A stretch of DNA of 64,000 nt from Arcticibacter sp. (GTDB lineage: Bacteria; Bacteroidota; Bacteroidia; 2-12-FULL-35-15): the NCBI GenBank assembly GCA_021155045.1, contig JAJNQB010000021.1, positions 62,001 to 126,000 on the forward strand. The letters run 5' to 3'. Below the pieces are notes generated by a model that was given only the letters and a program-made list of their open reading frames with translations, searched no databases and was not told where the DNA came from. How positions within the stretch are numbered: the stretch's first letter is position 1; the number at the start of each line of letters is the position of its first letter. This document shows positions 14,776-25,037 of the stretch, piece by piece. A program made the position numbers and the translations under genes.

Positions 14776-17754
14776 ATGAAACGTAAAAAGAATTACATCA
14801 TTTATTTCATTATTTGTGTTTTAATGCAAAGTTTTGCTTTTGCACAAACAAGCAACTTTTCTGAGTTTGTAAATCCAATAATTGGTACTGGAGGACATGG
14901 GCACACTTTCCCTGGAGCAGCTGTTCCCTTTGGAATGGTACAACTTTCGCCAGATACCAGAATAGATGGAAGTTGGGATGGTTGTAGTGGCTATCATTAT
15001 AGTGATTCTGTAATTTATGGGTTTTCGCATACACATCTGAGTGGTACTGGGTGTAGCGATTATGGCGATATTATGATAATGCCAATGATGGGTAAGCCAA
15101 GCTTTGAGAGTAATGTGTATGCCTCTACTTTTTCTCATAAAAATGAAAAAGCGAATGCCGGTTTTTATGCCGTAAAATTGGACGATGACAATATTGATGT
15201 GGAACTAACATCTACCACAAGAGTTGGTTTTCATAAGTATAAATTCAATAATGAAGGAAATGTTGATTTTATTATTGATTTGAATCATAGAGATAAGTTA
15301 ATTGAAGGAGAGATAAGAATCGTAAATGATACAGTAATAGAATTATACCGCAGAAGCGAAGCATGGGCAAAGGATCAACTAATCTACGCAAGAGTAGTTT
15401 TTAGTAAACCTGTTTTTATGAATGCTGTAAAAGCAGAAGGTGGGAAGATGCATTGGAATACATACAAAACAAAAGAAGGAATGGTGTACAATGGTAGTAC
15501 TTTAAAAATGAGTTTATCTGCTACCGTTAAAAGTGGTGAAATTATTTATGTGAAAGTAGCACTTTCTCCGGTTAGTGTAGATGGAGCAAAAAAAAACATG
15601 GAAGCAGAACTTTCTCATTGGAATTTCGAAAAAGTAAAAAAGGATGCTAACGAATTATGGAATAAAGAACTAAGCAAAATTGAAGTAACAAGTGATGATA
15701 AAGATAAAAAGACCATATTTTATACTGCTCTGTATCATACAATGATTCAACCCAATGTGGCAATGGATGTGGATAGCATGTATCGAGGAAGAGATAATAA
15801 AATTCATAAGGCTGAAGGATTCACTTATTATTCCGTTTTTTCTTTATGGGATACTTTTAGAGCAGCGCATCCTCTTTATACAATCATTGATAGAAAACGA
15901 ACTTCAGATTTTATAAATACCTTTTTAGCGCAATATGAACAAGGTGGAAGATTACCTGTATGGGAGTTGGCAAGCAACGAAACCGATTGTATGATTGGTT
16001 ACCATGCTGTGAGTGTAATTGCTGATGCAATGGTAAAAGAAATAAGAGGGTTTGATTATAAAAAAGCATTTGAAGCAAGTAAACATAGTGCAATGCTCGA
16101 TCATTTCGGATTAGATGCTTACAAAAAGAATGGATTTATAAGTATGGACGATGAACATGAAAGTGTTTCTAAAACATTAGAATATGCTTATGATGATTGG
16201 TGCATTGCGCAAATGGCAGAAATGCTGAATAAAAAAGAGGATTACAATTATTTTATGAAGCGTTCGCAAAGTTGGAAAAATGTTTTTGATAAAGAGACTG
16301 GTTTTATGCGACCAAAGAAAAATGGTGGTTGGCTTTCTCCGTTCGACCCTAAAGAAGTAAACAATAATTTTACAGAAGGAAATAGTTGGCAATACACTTT
16401 TTTTGTTCCTCAAGATGTAAGTGGTTTAATTGATAGAATGGGTGGACCTCAAAAATTTGAAGCAAAATTGGATGAATTGTTTTCAACGAGTAGCCAAACT
16501 ACAGGAAGAGAACAAGCAGATATAACTGGGTTGATTGGACAGTACGCACATGGGAATGAGCCAAGCCATCACATGGCTTATTTGTACAATTATGTTTTTA
16601 AAAACACAAAAACTCAAGCTAAGATATTTCAAATTTTAAATGAGTTTTATCAAAATTCTCCAGAGGGTTTGATTGGCAATGAGGATTGCGGTCAAATGAG
16701 CGCATGGTATGTTTTAAGTTCTCTTGGCTTATATCAAGTGCAACCAGGAAGTATTAATTTTAATTTAAATGCTGCTTATTTTACTAATGCAAAAATTCAT
16801 TTAGAATCAGGTAAAACATTTCAAATTAGCTATCCTACCTTAAATGAAAAAAAGTTGTATTTACGATCACTTAAATTGAATAATAAAAATGTTTACAATT
16901 TATTTTTAACTTACAAGGATATTATTTCAGGAGGAGACCTCGAAGCTGTAACAATTGATAATCCTTACGATTGGCATTGTTTTAGAATTGAATGTAATCC
17001 AAGTACAATAACTGATAATAATATAATTTCTGTACCTGTTATTTTTGCAAAATCAAAAATATTTACTGATAGTTTACTTGTAAGTATCAGTAATTATGGA
17101 GATGATCAAAAGGTTTTTTATACACTAAATAATAATGAAGCCCAAATATATTTAAAACCTTTTTATATAAATCAAAATACAAAAGTTGTCGCTTATGTAA
17201 AATCAGATCAGTTTAAACTAAATAGCAATAAACTGGAAATTGAAAAGAGCAATGAAGTGCAAGCTAGCTTTTTCAAAAAACCAAACAATTGGACAATCAA
17301 AATAAATTCAAAATATAATCCTCAATACACAGCAGGTGGTGATGAAGGTCTAATTGATGGATTGCATGGAACAGAAAATTGGAGAAAAGGAGAATGGCAA
17401 GGTTTTCAATATCAGGATTTTGAATGTGTAATTGACTTACAAAAAGAACAATTTGTAACTGAATTTTCGGCTAGTTTTTTACAAGATACGCGTGCATGGA
17501 TAATTTTACCAACTAAAGTGGAGTTTTATATTTCTCATGATAATAAAAATTTTGAACTTGTTAAAACAATTGAAAATACAGTTCCTCCAGATGATTACAA
17601 TGTAATGATTAAAGTTTTTAAAGATTCATTAAAAAATAAAAAGAAAGCACGTTATATAAAAGTAAAAGCATATAACTTTGGTAAATTACCCGAATGGCAT
17701 CAAGGTTTTGGCGATGCCGCTTTTATTTTTGTTGATGAAATAGATGTAAAATGA
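14776..17754 (+). CDS. GH92 alpha-mannosidase, exported
   Basis: A 992-residue exported glycoside hydrolase of family 92, calcium-dependent exo-alpha-mannosidases that trim mannose from N-glycans and yeast-type mannans. A signal peptide (about residues 1-23, ending AFAQ) is followed by FVNPIIGTGGHGHTFPGAAVPFGMVQLSPDT, the hallmark GH92 N-terminus. Catalytic-domain signatures are GNEPSHHMAYLYNYV, with the putative general acid Glu, and NEDCGQMSAWYVLSSLG. The C-terminal third is an added beta-sandwich resembling an F5/8 type C (discoidin) carbohydrate-binding module (IDGLHGTENWRKGEWQGF to the end). Typical GH92 proteins have about 750 residues, so the extra module explains the length. No T9SS signal is seen at the C-terminus. 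Its gene overlaps the next by ATGA. Confidence 0.95.
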   Translation: MKRKKNYIIYFIICVLMQSFAFAQTSNFSEFVNPIIGTGGHGHTFPGAAVPFGMVQLSPDTRIDGSWDGCSGYHYSDSVIYGFSHTHLSGTGCSDYGDIMIMPMMGKPSFESNVYASTFSHKNEKANAGFYAVKLDDDNIDVELTSTTRVGFHKYKFNNEGNVDFIIDLNHRDKLIEGEIRIVNDTVIELYRRSEAWAKDQLIYARVVFSKPVFMNAVKAEGGKMHWNTYKTKEGMVYNGSTLKMSLSATVKSGEIIYVKVALSPVSVDGAKKNMEAELSHWNFEKVKKDANELWNKELSKIEVTSDDKDKKTIFYTALYHTMIQPNVAMDVDSMYRGRDNKIHKAEGFTYYSVFSLWDTFRAAHPLYTIIDRKRTSDFINTFLAQYEQGGRLPVWELASNETDCMIGYHAVSVIADAMVKEIRGFDYKKAFEASKHSAMLDHFGLDAYKKNGFISMDDEHESVSKTLEYAYDDWCIAQMAEMLNKKEDYNYFMKRSQSWKNVFDKETGFMRPKKNGGWLSPFDPKEVNNNFTEGNSWQYTFFVPQDVSGLIDRMGGPQKFEAKLDELFSTSSQTTGREQADITGLIGQYAHGNEPSHHMAYLYNYVFKNTKTQAKIFQILNEFYQNSPEGLIGNEDCGQMSAWYVLSSLGLYQVQPGSINFNLNAAYFTNAKIHLESGKTFQISYPTLNEKKLYLRSLKLNNKNVYNLFLTYKDIISGGDLEAVTIDNPYDWHCFRIECNPSTITDNNIISVPVIFAKSKIFTDSLLVSISNYGDDQKVFYTLNNNEAQIYLKPFYINQNTKVVAYVKSDQFKLNSNKLEIEKSNEVQASFFKKPNNWTIKINSKYNPQYTAGGDEGLIDGLHGTENWRKGEWQGFQYQDFECVIDLQKEQFVTEFSASFLQDTRAWIILPTKVEFYISHDNKNFELVKTIENTVPPDDYNVMIKVFKDSLKNKKKARYIKVKAYNFGKLPEWHQGFGDAAFIFVDEIDVK

Positions 17755-18158
17755 GATATGAATTAAAAGTATTACTAGTTAATTTTTCAATTTCTATTGG
17801 AGTTAATCTAATAATGAGACCATTTTGGTTTAATGATATTGATGCAAAAACTGATTTAGCAATTTTTAGTACCACTTTTACCATTTTTCTTTTACCTTTT
17901 TTGCTTTTGTTGGTTAACTATTCCTTGTCAAAAAAGTATAAAATCACAAGCTTTGTTTATAGCGCAATAATTATTGTATTATCTGTTTGGTTGTCTTCCT
18001 ATTTCCATTTTATAAACTGGGCAGATTCCGTTGGAAGTAGAAGTAATCCAGATGGTGGTACAGAAGCAATTACGTCTTTAGAAAAAATAGGAGGCAGTTT
18101 ATTTGCGTTGTTTTTTTCTGTTATAATACATTTTGCTTTGAGAGAAAAAAAAGAATAA
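17751..18158 (+). CDS. Small integral membrane protein, unknown function
   Basis: A 135-residue hydrophobic protein with about four membrane segments (residues about 10-25, 38-57, 66-85 and 108-128) and a polar loop containing a Gly/Asn-rich stretch (GSRSNPDGGTEA). I recognise no family. The start codon overlaps the mannosidase stop as ATGA, so translation is probably coupled. The tail ends in REKKE. No export or catalytic motif is evident. Confidence 0.65.
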   Translation: MRYELKVLLVNFSISIGVNLIMRPFWFNDIDAKTDLAIFSTTFTIFLLPFLLLLVNYSLSKKYKITSFVYSAIIIVLSVWLSSYFHFINWADSVGSRSNPDGGTEAITSLEKIGGSLFALFFSVIIHFALREKKE

Positions 18159-18174
18159 AGCTTATATCAAAATC

Positions 18175-19284
18175 TTACATTTTCACCAATTTTTTTACAC
18201 TTCTGTTTTTAGAATCATTCACCACAATAAAATAAACACCTTTTGAAAAATTAGAAATATCAATTTGTTTATTTGTTGTAGTTATCATTGGTTTTCCATT
18301 GATATCAAATATTTCAATTTTAACATTTTCAATAGCATTTATCGTAACCATTTCTGATGCTGGATTTGGATAAACAATAAAATCATTTTCATTTGAAAGT
18401 TCATCTACTCCAACAAATTGATTTAAATGATATTTTCGAAAAAATATCCAAATTTTTTCGGATGCTTTAAAATCTCTATTTGTTACACCAATTGTAACAG
18501 GAGCGCTCGGCCAAGTATGTCCACCTCCAATAATTTTATAAAGCTCAACACTTGAACCCATTGCTCCTCCATTATAAACATAATGTTCAGCGGTGCAACC
18601 ATCCGTTGTATTAATGTTTGGTACGGCTGTAAAAACGGGTGTAGGATTACAACCATTATTTATTACCCAATATTTTACTAAAGTATCTATTGCTAAAGAT
18701 GTTGATGAACCAGTATAAGAAACCGTACCATCAGCATTGCCACTGATTTGCATAACGGGTACAGCACGATTTGGAACGCAAGTTGATCGTTGCAATGTTG
18801 TCATGCTTCCTGTAACAGAAGCAATAGCTGCAATTTTAGTATTTAATGCGCATGCAAGAGTATGGCTCATGTATCCGCCATTACTCATGCCACAAGAATA
18901 AACAGAGTTTAAATCAATATTATATTGAGTAGAAAGGCTGTCAATTAAATTTGAAATAAATTGAATATCGTTTACGGAAGTACCAAATCCAGCATTCCAA
19001 TATTGTTGTCCACCTGAAAAAGTCCCATTAGGATAAACAACTAAAAAATGAGCAGTATCTGCAATCGGCATAAAATTAGAATAGAACTGCTCGTTAATTG
19101 CCGATGAAGTGTATCCATGTAAATCAAAAACAAGGGGCCAAGCCGTTGCTCCATTATAAGCTGCTGGTTTATAAACCCTATAATTACGATACATCCCTCC
19201 TGAATAAATACTATCAATTACAGTAGTTTGAGAGAAAGCGAAAGTTGCATTAATTAAAACGAATACCAGTAGTAGTTTTTTCAT
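18175..19284 (-). CDS. PHB-depolymerase-like esterase with T9SS type A signal
   Basis: A 369-residue secreted alpha/beta hydrolase of the LpqC/poly(3-hydroxybutyrate) depolymerase-like esterase family. Signal peptide about residues 1-18 (ends AFSQ). The nucleophile elbow is CGMSNGGYMSH (GxSxG); PLVFDLHGYTSSA is the oxyanion-hole region, and GGGHTWP carries the catalytic His. A linker leads to a C-terminal T9SS type A sorting domain of about 70 residues starting at VYPNPASEMVTI and ending KKLVKM. Export is therefore to the cell surface or medium. The substrate could be feruloyl or acetyl esters of polysaccharides or polyesters. It stands alone and its gene converges with the small membrane protein gene. 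Confidence 0.92.
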   Translation of the reverse strand: MKKLLLVFVLINATFAFSQTTVIDSIYSGGMYRNYRVYKPAAYNGATAWPLVFDLHGYTSSAINEQFYSNFMPIADTAHFLVVYPNGTFSGGQQYWNAGFGTSVNDIQFISNLIDSLSTQYNIDLNSVYSCGMSNGGYMSHTLACALNTKIAAIASVTGSMTTLQRSTCVPNRAVPVMQISGNADGTVSYTGSSTSLAIDTLVKYWVINNGCNPTPVFTAVPNINTTDGCTAEHYVYNGGAMGSSVELYKIIGGGHTWPSAPVTIGVTNRDFKASEKIWIFFRKYHLNQFVGVDELSNENDFIVYPNPASEMVTINAIENVKIEIFDINGKPMITTTNKQIDISNFSKGVYFIVVNDSKNRSVKKLVKM

Positions 19285-19338
19285 ACTTCAAATTTAATAA
19301 ATAAAGGAATATAAAAAATTACTGAAGTTTAAAAGAAA

Positions 19339-20019
19339 CTAAACTGCGGTAGAGTCTGAAATTTTTCCGCTTTCACATTTTAGTGTACGGGAAGGAAATT
19401 TTTGAAACATCATGATATCATGTGTAGCAATTAAAACAGCTCTGCCATTTTTGCTAATATCAATTAATAAGTTCATTATATCTTCTGATGTTTCAGGGTC
19501 TAAGTTTCCTGTTGGCTCATCAGCTAGTATTAATTCAGGATTATTAAGCAATGCTCTTGCAATAGCAATGCGTTGTTGCTCACCACCTGAAAGTTCATGA
19601 GGCATTTTAAATCCTTTTGTTGCAAGGTTTACTTTTTCTAAAACTTCTTGAATGCGTTTTTGCATTTCATCTTTGTTTTTCCAGCCAGTAGCTTTTAAAA
19701 CAAACATTAAATTATCATTTACTGTTCTATCGGTTAGCAATTGAAAATCTTGAAATACAATCCCAAGTTTTCTTCTTAAGTAAGGGATTTCTTTTCGTTT
19801 TAATTTTCTTAAGTCGAAACCAGCTACTGTTGCAGTTCCTTCGTTTAAAGTTAAATCGCCATAAAGCGTTTTTAGCAAACTGCTTTTCCCACTACCAGTT
19901 TTTCCAACCAAATAAACAAACTCTCCTTTATCAATATTCAAATTAACATTACTTAACACAAGGTTGTGTTTTTGAAAAATTGAAATCTTTTCTAAATGGA
20001 TAATACTATCTAATGTCAT
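19339..20019 (-). CDS. ftsE: Cell division ATP-binding protein FtsE
   Basis: A 226-residue ABC ATPase. Walker A is GKTGSGKSS, Q-loop VFQDFQLL, signature LSGGEQQR, Walker B LILADEPTGNLD and the H-loop ATHD. With FtsX it forms an inner-membrane complex that activates peptidoglycan hydrolases during division. The residues after the Q-loop (LLTDRTVNDNLMFVLKATGW) are typical of FtsE of Bacteroidota. The partner ftsX is not adjacent, a common arrangement in this phylum. A LolD-like lipoprotein transporter ATPase is the main alternative. Confidence 0.88.
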   Translation of the reverse strand: MTLDSIIHLEKISIFQKHNLVLSNVNLNIDKGEFVYLVGKTGSGKSSLLKTLYGDLTLNEGTATVAGFDLRKLKRKEIPYLRRKLGIVFQDFQLLTDRTVNDNLMFVLKATGWKNKDEMQKRIQEVLEKVNLATKGFKMPHELSGGEQQRIAIARALLNNPELILADEPTGNLDPETSEDIMNLLIDISKNGRAVLIATHDIMMFQKFPSRTLKCESGKISDSTAV

Positions 20020-20191
20020 GAGAGCAATATAAACAGATAATTAATTTTCCGAAATTACTTTTATATCTCCAACATAAAAATTAGCTTAAAACAATAGTTT
20101 CAACATACTTACGTTAATAACTTACAAAACACATTGCCAGCCTATGCAAGTATCCTTACTAATTTTACCTCAATCTTACAGATTAAATTAA

Positions 20192-23100
20192 ATGGAAAAG
20201 AAAAGGATAATATTATTTTGTGCAGTGTTTTTGTTTTCGTGTATTTTGTTTGCACAAAAAACAACCGTTATTGTTCATGAAGATGCTGATTACAAAATAG
20301 GAGTAGAGTTGTTTCAAAAAGAAAAATTTGGAGCAGCACAAAAACATTTCAATAAAATTATAGAATCACATACAAATCTTCAATCTCTTGTACGTATTGA
20401 TGCAGAGTATTATTCTGCTATATGTGCCATTGAACTTTTTAATAAAGATGGAGAATTATTTTTAAAACAATTTATTAAAAATCATCCAGAAAGCCCAAAA
20501 GTAAAACTTGCATATTTTTATTTGGCAAAATATAATTACAGAAAAAAGAAATACAAAGAAACACTTGAATGGCTTGAAAGAGTTGATATTTATGAATTAA
20601 CGAGTGATGAACTGGCTGAATTTTATTTTAAACGTGGATATTGTTATTTCAATCAAAATAAAATTGTTGAAGCAAAAAAAGATTTTTATGAAATTAAAGA
20701 TGTAGATAATAAATATGCCGGTGCAGCAAAATATTATTTCGCTCATATATCTTACAATGAAAAAAATTATGAAACGGCTTTAATTGATTTCGAAAAATTG
20801 CAATCGAATGAAACATTTGCGCCTGTTGTTCCTTATTACATAGCTCAAATATATTTTTTACAAAAAAAATATGATAAAGTAATTCAGTATGCCCCTGCTT
20901 TATTGGATTCGGCTACTACAAAAAGAGCTCCTGAAATTGCAAGAATTTTGGGTGAATCGTATTATGAAACAGGGAAATTTAAAGAGGCAATTCCCTATTT
21001 GAAAAAATATGAAAAATCAGTCGGCTCACTTAATAGAAAAGATAATTACCAAATGGGTTACGCTTTTTATAAGGTAAAAGATTATGAAAATGCAATTACT
21101 TATTTTGTTCAGGTAACCAATATTGAAGATTCGGTAAATCAAAGTGCATTTTATCACATTGCTGATTGCTACTTAAAAACAGACAATAAAGAAAACGCTC
21201 GCAATGCATTTGGTGAGGCTTCTAAACTAGATTTTGATAAACAAATTCAAGAAGATGCTTTGTTTAGCTATGCAAAAATGTGTTATCAATTAGCTTATAA
21301 TCCATTTAGCGAAGCACAAAAATCATTTCAGAAATACATAAAAAATTATCCGAAATCATCAAAATTGGATGAAGCATACACATACTTAGTGAACGTATTT
21401 ACGACTACAAAAAATTATAAAGATGCAGTAGAAGCTATTGAACAAATAAAGGTACTCACTCCTGAGTTAAAACAAGCCTATCAAAAAGTAGCTTATTTCA
21501 GAGGGATTGATTTGTATAATAATCTAAGTTATGAAGATGCTATTAAATATTTTGATAAATCAATGTCGTATAAGTTTGATAAAAATATTAATGCACAAGC
21601 ATTGTATTGGAAAGCGGAAGCTTATTACAAACTGAAACAATATCAAGAAGCAATTAATAATTATACTGCATTTATATCTGAGCCTGGTGCAATTGGAAAA
21701 ATGGAAACGAGTGATGCTAATTATAATATTGGATATGCTTACAACAAGTTAGGAGATTATACAAATAGTATTTTGTGGTTCCGAAAATTTGTAACATTTA
21801 AGCCACAAGCCGATGCTAAAAAAATAAATGATGCATTGAATCGTATTGCAGATGGCTATTTTATGAATAGGGATTATGCTAATGCAGTTGATTATTATGA
21901 TCAAGCATATAAAATGAAACTTATAAATGCTGATTATTCATTGTTTCAAAAAGCAATGGGTAATGGTGTTCAAAAAAAATATGCAGAAAAAATTTCGGAT
22001 TTAAAAATGTACATATCAAATTATAGCAATACATCATCTACATACATTCAAAGAGCAAAATTTGAACTAGCCTTTACATACCAATTAAACAATCAAAATG
22101 AGCAAGCATTATCAGAATACAAAAAATTTATTACGGATTATCCTAACAGTATATACGAAAACACGTGCTTAGGAAAAATTGGTTTGATTTATTACAATAA
22201 AGATGATGCAAATAGTGCATTGGAATATTTTGACAGATTAGTTAAAAAAGATAAATCCTCTCCTGATGCTAAAGAAGCCATAAATACAGTAAAAAGAATT
22301 TATGCCGATAAAGGTGATGTACAAGGAATGGAGAAATGGTTGTCTGAAATTGGCATGTCTATTTCACAAATCGAAAAGGATTCATTGCAATACAATATTG
22401 CTAAATCATTTTATATGAAAAGTGATTGCAACAATGCTATCGAAAACTTTGCAAAGTATATCAGTCAATTTCCAAACGGAATTTATTTTACACCAGCAAA
22501 TTACTATAAGGCAGAATGCGATTATAGTTTAGGAAACACAGATGTTGCACTTGTGTCGTATGTAAATGTTATAAACAAACCCAAAGGAGAGTTTACAGAG
22601 CAATCATTAAACAGAGCATCATACATATTTTCAAAAAAGAAAGATTATGCTCAAGCATTAGATTATTTTAAACAACTAGAACAAATTGCAACAAATACCC
22701 AGAATAATTCAAATGCAAAAATTGGTTTGATGCGTTGTAATTATCAACTGAAAAACTATGCAGAGGCAATTGAAAATGCTAATAAAGTTTTTGGAATTGA
22801 AAAATTAGAAACGTCTATTTCAAATGAAGCACATAATATAATTGCTCAGTCGTATATGGTTTTGCAACGTTATGACGAAGCAATGGCTGAATTCAAATTG
22901 TTAGCCGGGCTTAAAAATAATTTAGGTGCAGAGGCTAATTACAACATTGCATTTATCTGGAATTTGAAAATGGAATATAAAAAATCTGAAAAAGCAATTT
23001 TTGATTTTATAAAAAGTGGTACAGGAAGTACTTATTGGGTTGGCAAAGCTTTGATTTTACAATCGGATAATTATGTTGCTCAAAAAAATAATTTTCAAGC

Positions 23101-23332
23101 GAAAGCTACTTTAAAAGGAGTTATTGACGATTCTGATAATCCAGAGTTGATTTCCATTGCAAAAGAAAAATTAGCAAAAATTATTACAGAGGAAGAAGCT
23201 GCAAAACAACCTACTCGTCAGCCAGACCCTGTTAAAATCGAATTTGAAGGAAACCAAAATGAACAAAACAGATTGTTTAATGATGGTAAAACAACTGAGG
23301 ACTCAAACAAAGAAATTAAAATTGAACAATAA
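20192..23332 (+). CDS. Large exported TPR protein
   Basis: A 1046-residue protein with a signal peptide (about residues 1-22, ending LFAQ) followed almost entirely by tetratricopeptide repeats, at least 15-20 helical pairs such as YYIAQIYFLQKKYDKVIQYA, AYYKLKQYQEAINNYTAF and SNAKIGLMRCNYQLKNYAEAIENA. The C-terminal 60 residues are charged and repeat-free. Likely periplasmic or outer-membrane-associated scaffold. The next gene, on the same strand 10 bp downstream, encodes an outer-membrane barrel; the two probably form a conserved Bacteroidota pair of unknown function. This is not SprE by obvious motif. Confidence 0.88.
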   Translation: MEKKRIILFCAVFLFSCILFAQKTTVIVHEDADYKIGVELFQKEKFGAAQKHFNKIIESHTNLQSLVRIDAEYYSAICAIELFNKDGELFLKQFIKNHPESPKVKLAYFYLAKYNYRKKKYKETLEWLERVDIYELTSDELAEFYFKRGYCYFNQNKIVEAKKDFYEIKDVDNKYAGAAKYYFAHISYNEKNYETALIDFEKLQSNETFAPVVPYYIAQIYFLQKKYDKVIQYAPALLDSATTKRAPEIARILGESYYETGKFKEAIPYLKKYEKSVGSLNRKDNYQMGYAFYKVKDYENAITYFVQVTNIEDSVNQSAFYHIADCYLKTDNKENARNAFGEASKLDFDKQIQEDALFSYAKMCYQLAYNPFSEAQKSFQKYIKNYPKSSKLDEAYTYLVNVFTTTKNYKDAVEAIEQIKVLTPELKQAYQKVAYFRGIDLYNNLSYEDAIKYFDKSMSYKFDKNINAQALYWKAEAYYKLKQYQEAINNYTAFISEPGAIGKMETSDANYNIGYAYNKLGDYTNSILWFRKFVTFKPQADAKKINDALNRIADGYFMNRDYANAVDYYDQAYKMKLINADYSLFQKAMGNGVQKKYAEKISDLKMYISNYSNTSSTYIQRAKFELAFTYQLNNQNEQALSEYKKFITDYPNSIYENTCLGKIGLIYYNKDDANSALEYFDRLVKKDKSSPDAKEAINTVKRIYADKGDVQGMEKWLSEIGMSISQIEKDSLQYNIAKSFYMKSDCNNAIENFAKYISQFPNGIYFTPANYYKAECDYSLGNTDVALVSYVNVINKPKGEFTEQSLNRASYIFSKKKDYAQALDYFKQLEQIATNTQNNSNAKIGLMRCNYQLKNYAEAIENANKVFGIEKLETSISNEAHNIIAQSYMVLQRYDEAMAEFKLLAGLKNNLGAEANYNIAFIWNLKMEYKKSEKAIFDFIKSGTGSTYWVGKALILQSDNYVAQKNNFQAKATLKGVIDDSDNPELISIAKEKLAKIITEEEAAKQPTRQPDPVKIEFEGNQNEQNRLFNDGKTTEDSNKEIKIEQ

Positions 23333-23342
23333 TTTTTATAAA

Positions 23343-25034
23343 ATGATATTGATAAAAAAATACGTTTCTTTTGCATCATTAATAATTATTTTATTGATGT
23401 GTGTAAATGTTTCTTTTGCTCAAACAAAAAAAATCGACTCACTAGTTGTTGAAGGTATTGGACAATTTAAAGTTACAATTGCAGATGCAAATAAATTGAG
23501 TGAAACACCTGTTATAAAAGATTCAACAGTTAAGCTTCCTGTAAAGACAATTGAAATTAATTCTAAAAAAGTAAGTACAAATTATGATGTGCAGCCAATT
23601 GCTGCTGCTGAAATGAGTGGAGAACCTTTGGTTAAGTTGTATAACGGTTTAGTTAAAATTGGCGTAGGTTCAGGCGTAAATACTAAAGTAACTCCTTATG
23701 GTGAATTATGGTACAATCATTTGCGTTCAAAAGAATACGCTTATGGAATTAGAATGAAACATTTTTCAGCAGCTTATACACCAAAAGAACTAGGGTTTGC
23801 AGGATTCAGCGACAATGAAATAAGCCTTTATGGGAAAAAATTTTTAAAAGAACATTCTATAATTGGAAACTTTGATTACAACAGAAATGTTGTTCATTAT
23901 TATGGTTATGATGCTACCCTGAATGATTTAAACAAAGATGCGATTGTTCAACGTTTTAATTTATTTTCTGCAAGCACAGAATTAATGAGTCATTATACAA
24001 GTGCGAAAAGGTATAATCATGATATAAAAGTTAGCTATTACAATTTAGCTGATTTGTATAAATCATCTGAAAATAATATAAAAGCAACAGGATATGTTCA
24101 AACAGCTATTTCAAAAGAAATGATGCGTATAAATGCAATGGTTGATTTTTATAATTATAAAACTAAAACAGATACTGTAAATAATACTATAATTACTTTG
24201 AATCCTAGTTTTATAGCCTCTGGGGATAAATACAAAGCTGTAATTGGGGTAAATGCTACAATGGATATGTTTGTTCAATCTAAATTTTACTTTTATCCCA
24301 ACGTTGAATTAAGCTATAATATTTTCGAAGATATTATTATTCCTTACGCTGGAGTTACTGGAGGGTTACAAAAAAATAGTTTTAAATCTTTAACAGATAA
24401 AAATTCATTTGTATTACCAACACTAAATTTGCTAAATTCAAATAAAAAATATGAATTTTTTGGAGGGCTAAAAGGGACGCTATCTTCAAAAATTGCATAT
24501 AATGCAATGGTTTCATATGCAAGCGTTGGAAATATGGCAATGTTTGTAAATGATTCAAAAGAACTATTGAAAAATAGGTTCAATGTTATTTATGATAATG
24601 CGGAATTGTTGAATGTTAGAGGAGAAGTAAGTTATCAAAATAGAGAAAAATTAAGAGTTAGCTTGCGTGGCGATTATTACAATTATAAAACAAAAATTGA
24701 GATGCGTGCTTGGTATAGACCTCAAGTAGAAATTACCGCATCTGCAAATTATAATTTAAGAGAAAAAATAGTGGTAAAAGCAGATTTGTTTTATATAGAC
24801 AATCAATATGCTAAAACAGTTGTAACAGATACAACGTCAATTACTGGAACAAAAGTAGTTGCAAAAGAATTAAAAGGAATGTTTGATGCTAATATAGGGG
24901 TTGAGTATCGTTATACTAAAAAACTTGGGTTTTACATTAACCTAAATAATATTGGAAATGTGCGTTATAACCGTTGGATGAATTATCCAACACAACGATT
25001 TGGATTTATGGCGGGTTTATCTTATTCGTTTTAA
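23343..25034 (+). CDS. Outer-membrane beta-barrel protein paired with TPR protein
   Basis: The ATG chosen gives 563 residues and a clean signal peptide (about 1-27, MILIKKYVSFASLIIIL..., ending SFAQ); an open frame further upstream overlaps the TPR gene and is not needed. After a short periplasmic linker, the rest is a series of amphipathic strands with aromatic ends (LYNGLVKIGVGSG, KVTPYGELWYNH, YRYTKKLGFYINLNNI) and ends in the C-terminal strand FGFMAGLSYSF with terminal Phe, as in barrel proteins recognised by BAM. No TonB plug domain is seen, so it is not a TonB-dependent receptor. Role unknown. Confidence 0.82.
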   Translation: MILIKKYVSFASLIIILLMCVNVSFAQTKKIDSLVVEGIGQFKVTIADANKLSETPVIKDSTVKLPVKTIEINSKKVSTNYDVQPIAAAEMSGEPLVKLYNGLVKIGVGSGVNTKVTPYGELWYNHLRSKEYAYGIRMKHFSAAYTPKELGFAGFSDNEISLYGKKFLKEHSIIGNFDYNRNVVHYYGYDATLNDLNKDAIVQRFNLFSASTELMSHYTSAKRYNHDIKVSYYNLADLYKSSENNIKATGYVQTAISKEMMRINAMVDFYNYKTKTDTVNNTIITLNPSFIASGDKYKAVIGVNATMDMFVQSKFYFYPNVELSYNIFEDIIIPYAGVTGGLQKNSFKSLTDKNSFVLPTLNLLNSNKKYEFFGGLKGTLSSKIAYNAMVSYASVGNMAMFVNDSKELLKNRFNVIYDNAELLNVRGEVSYQNREKLRVSLRGDYYNYKTKIEMRAWYRPQVEITASANYNLREKIVVKADLFYIDNQYAKTVVTDTTSITGTKVVAKELKGMFDANIGVEYRYTKKLGFYINLNNIGNVRYNRWMNYPTQRFGFMAGLSYSF

Positions 25035-25037
25035 AAT

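Noticed and set aside
23244..23342. Longer N-terminus for the outer-membrane barrel gene
   Set aside because: It overlaps the TPR gene end and places the signal peptide internally; the ATG at 23343 gives a clean signal peptide.
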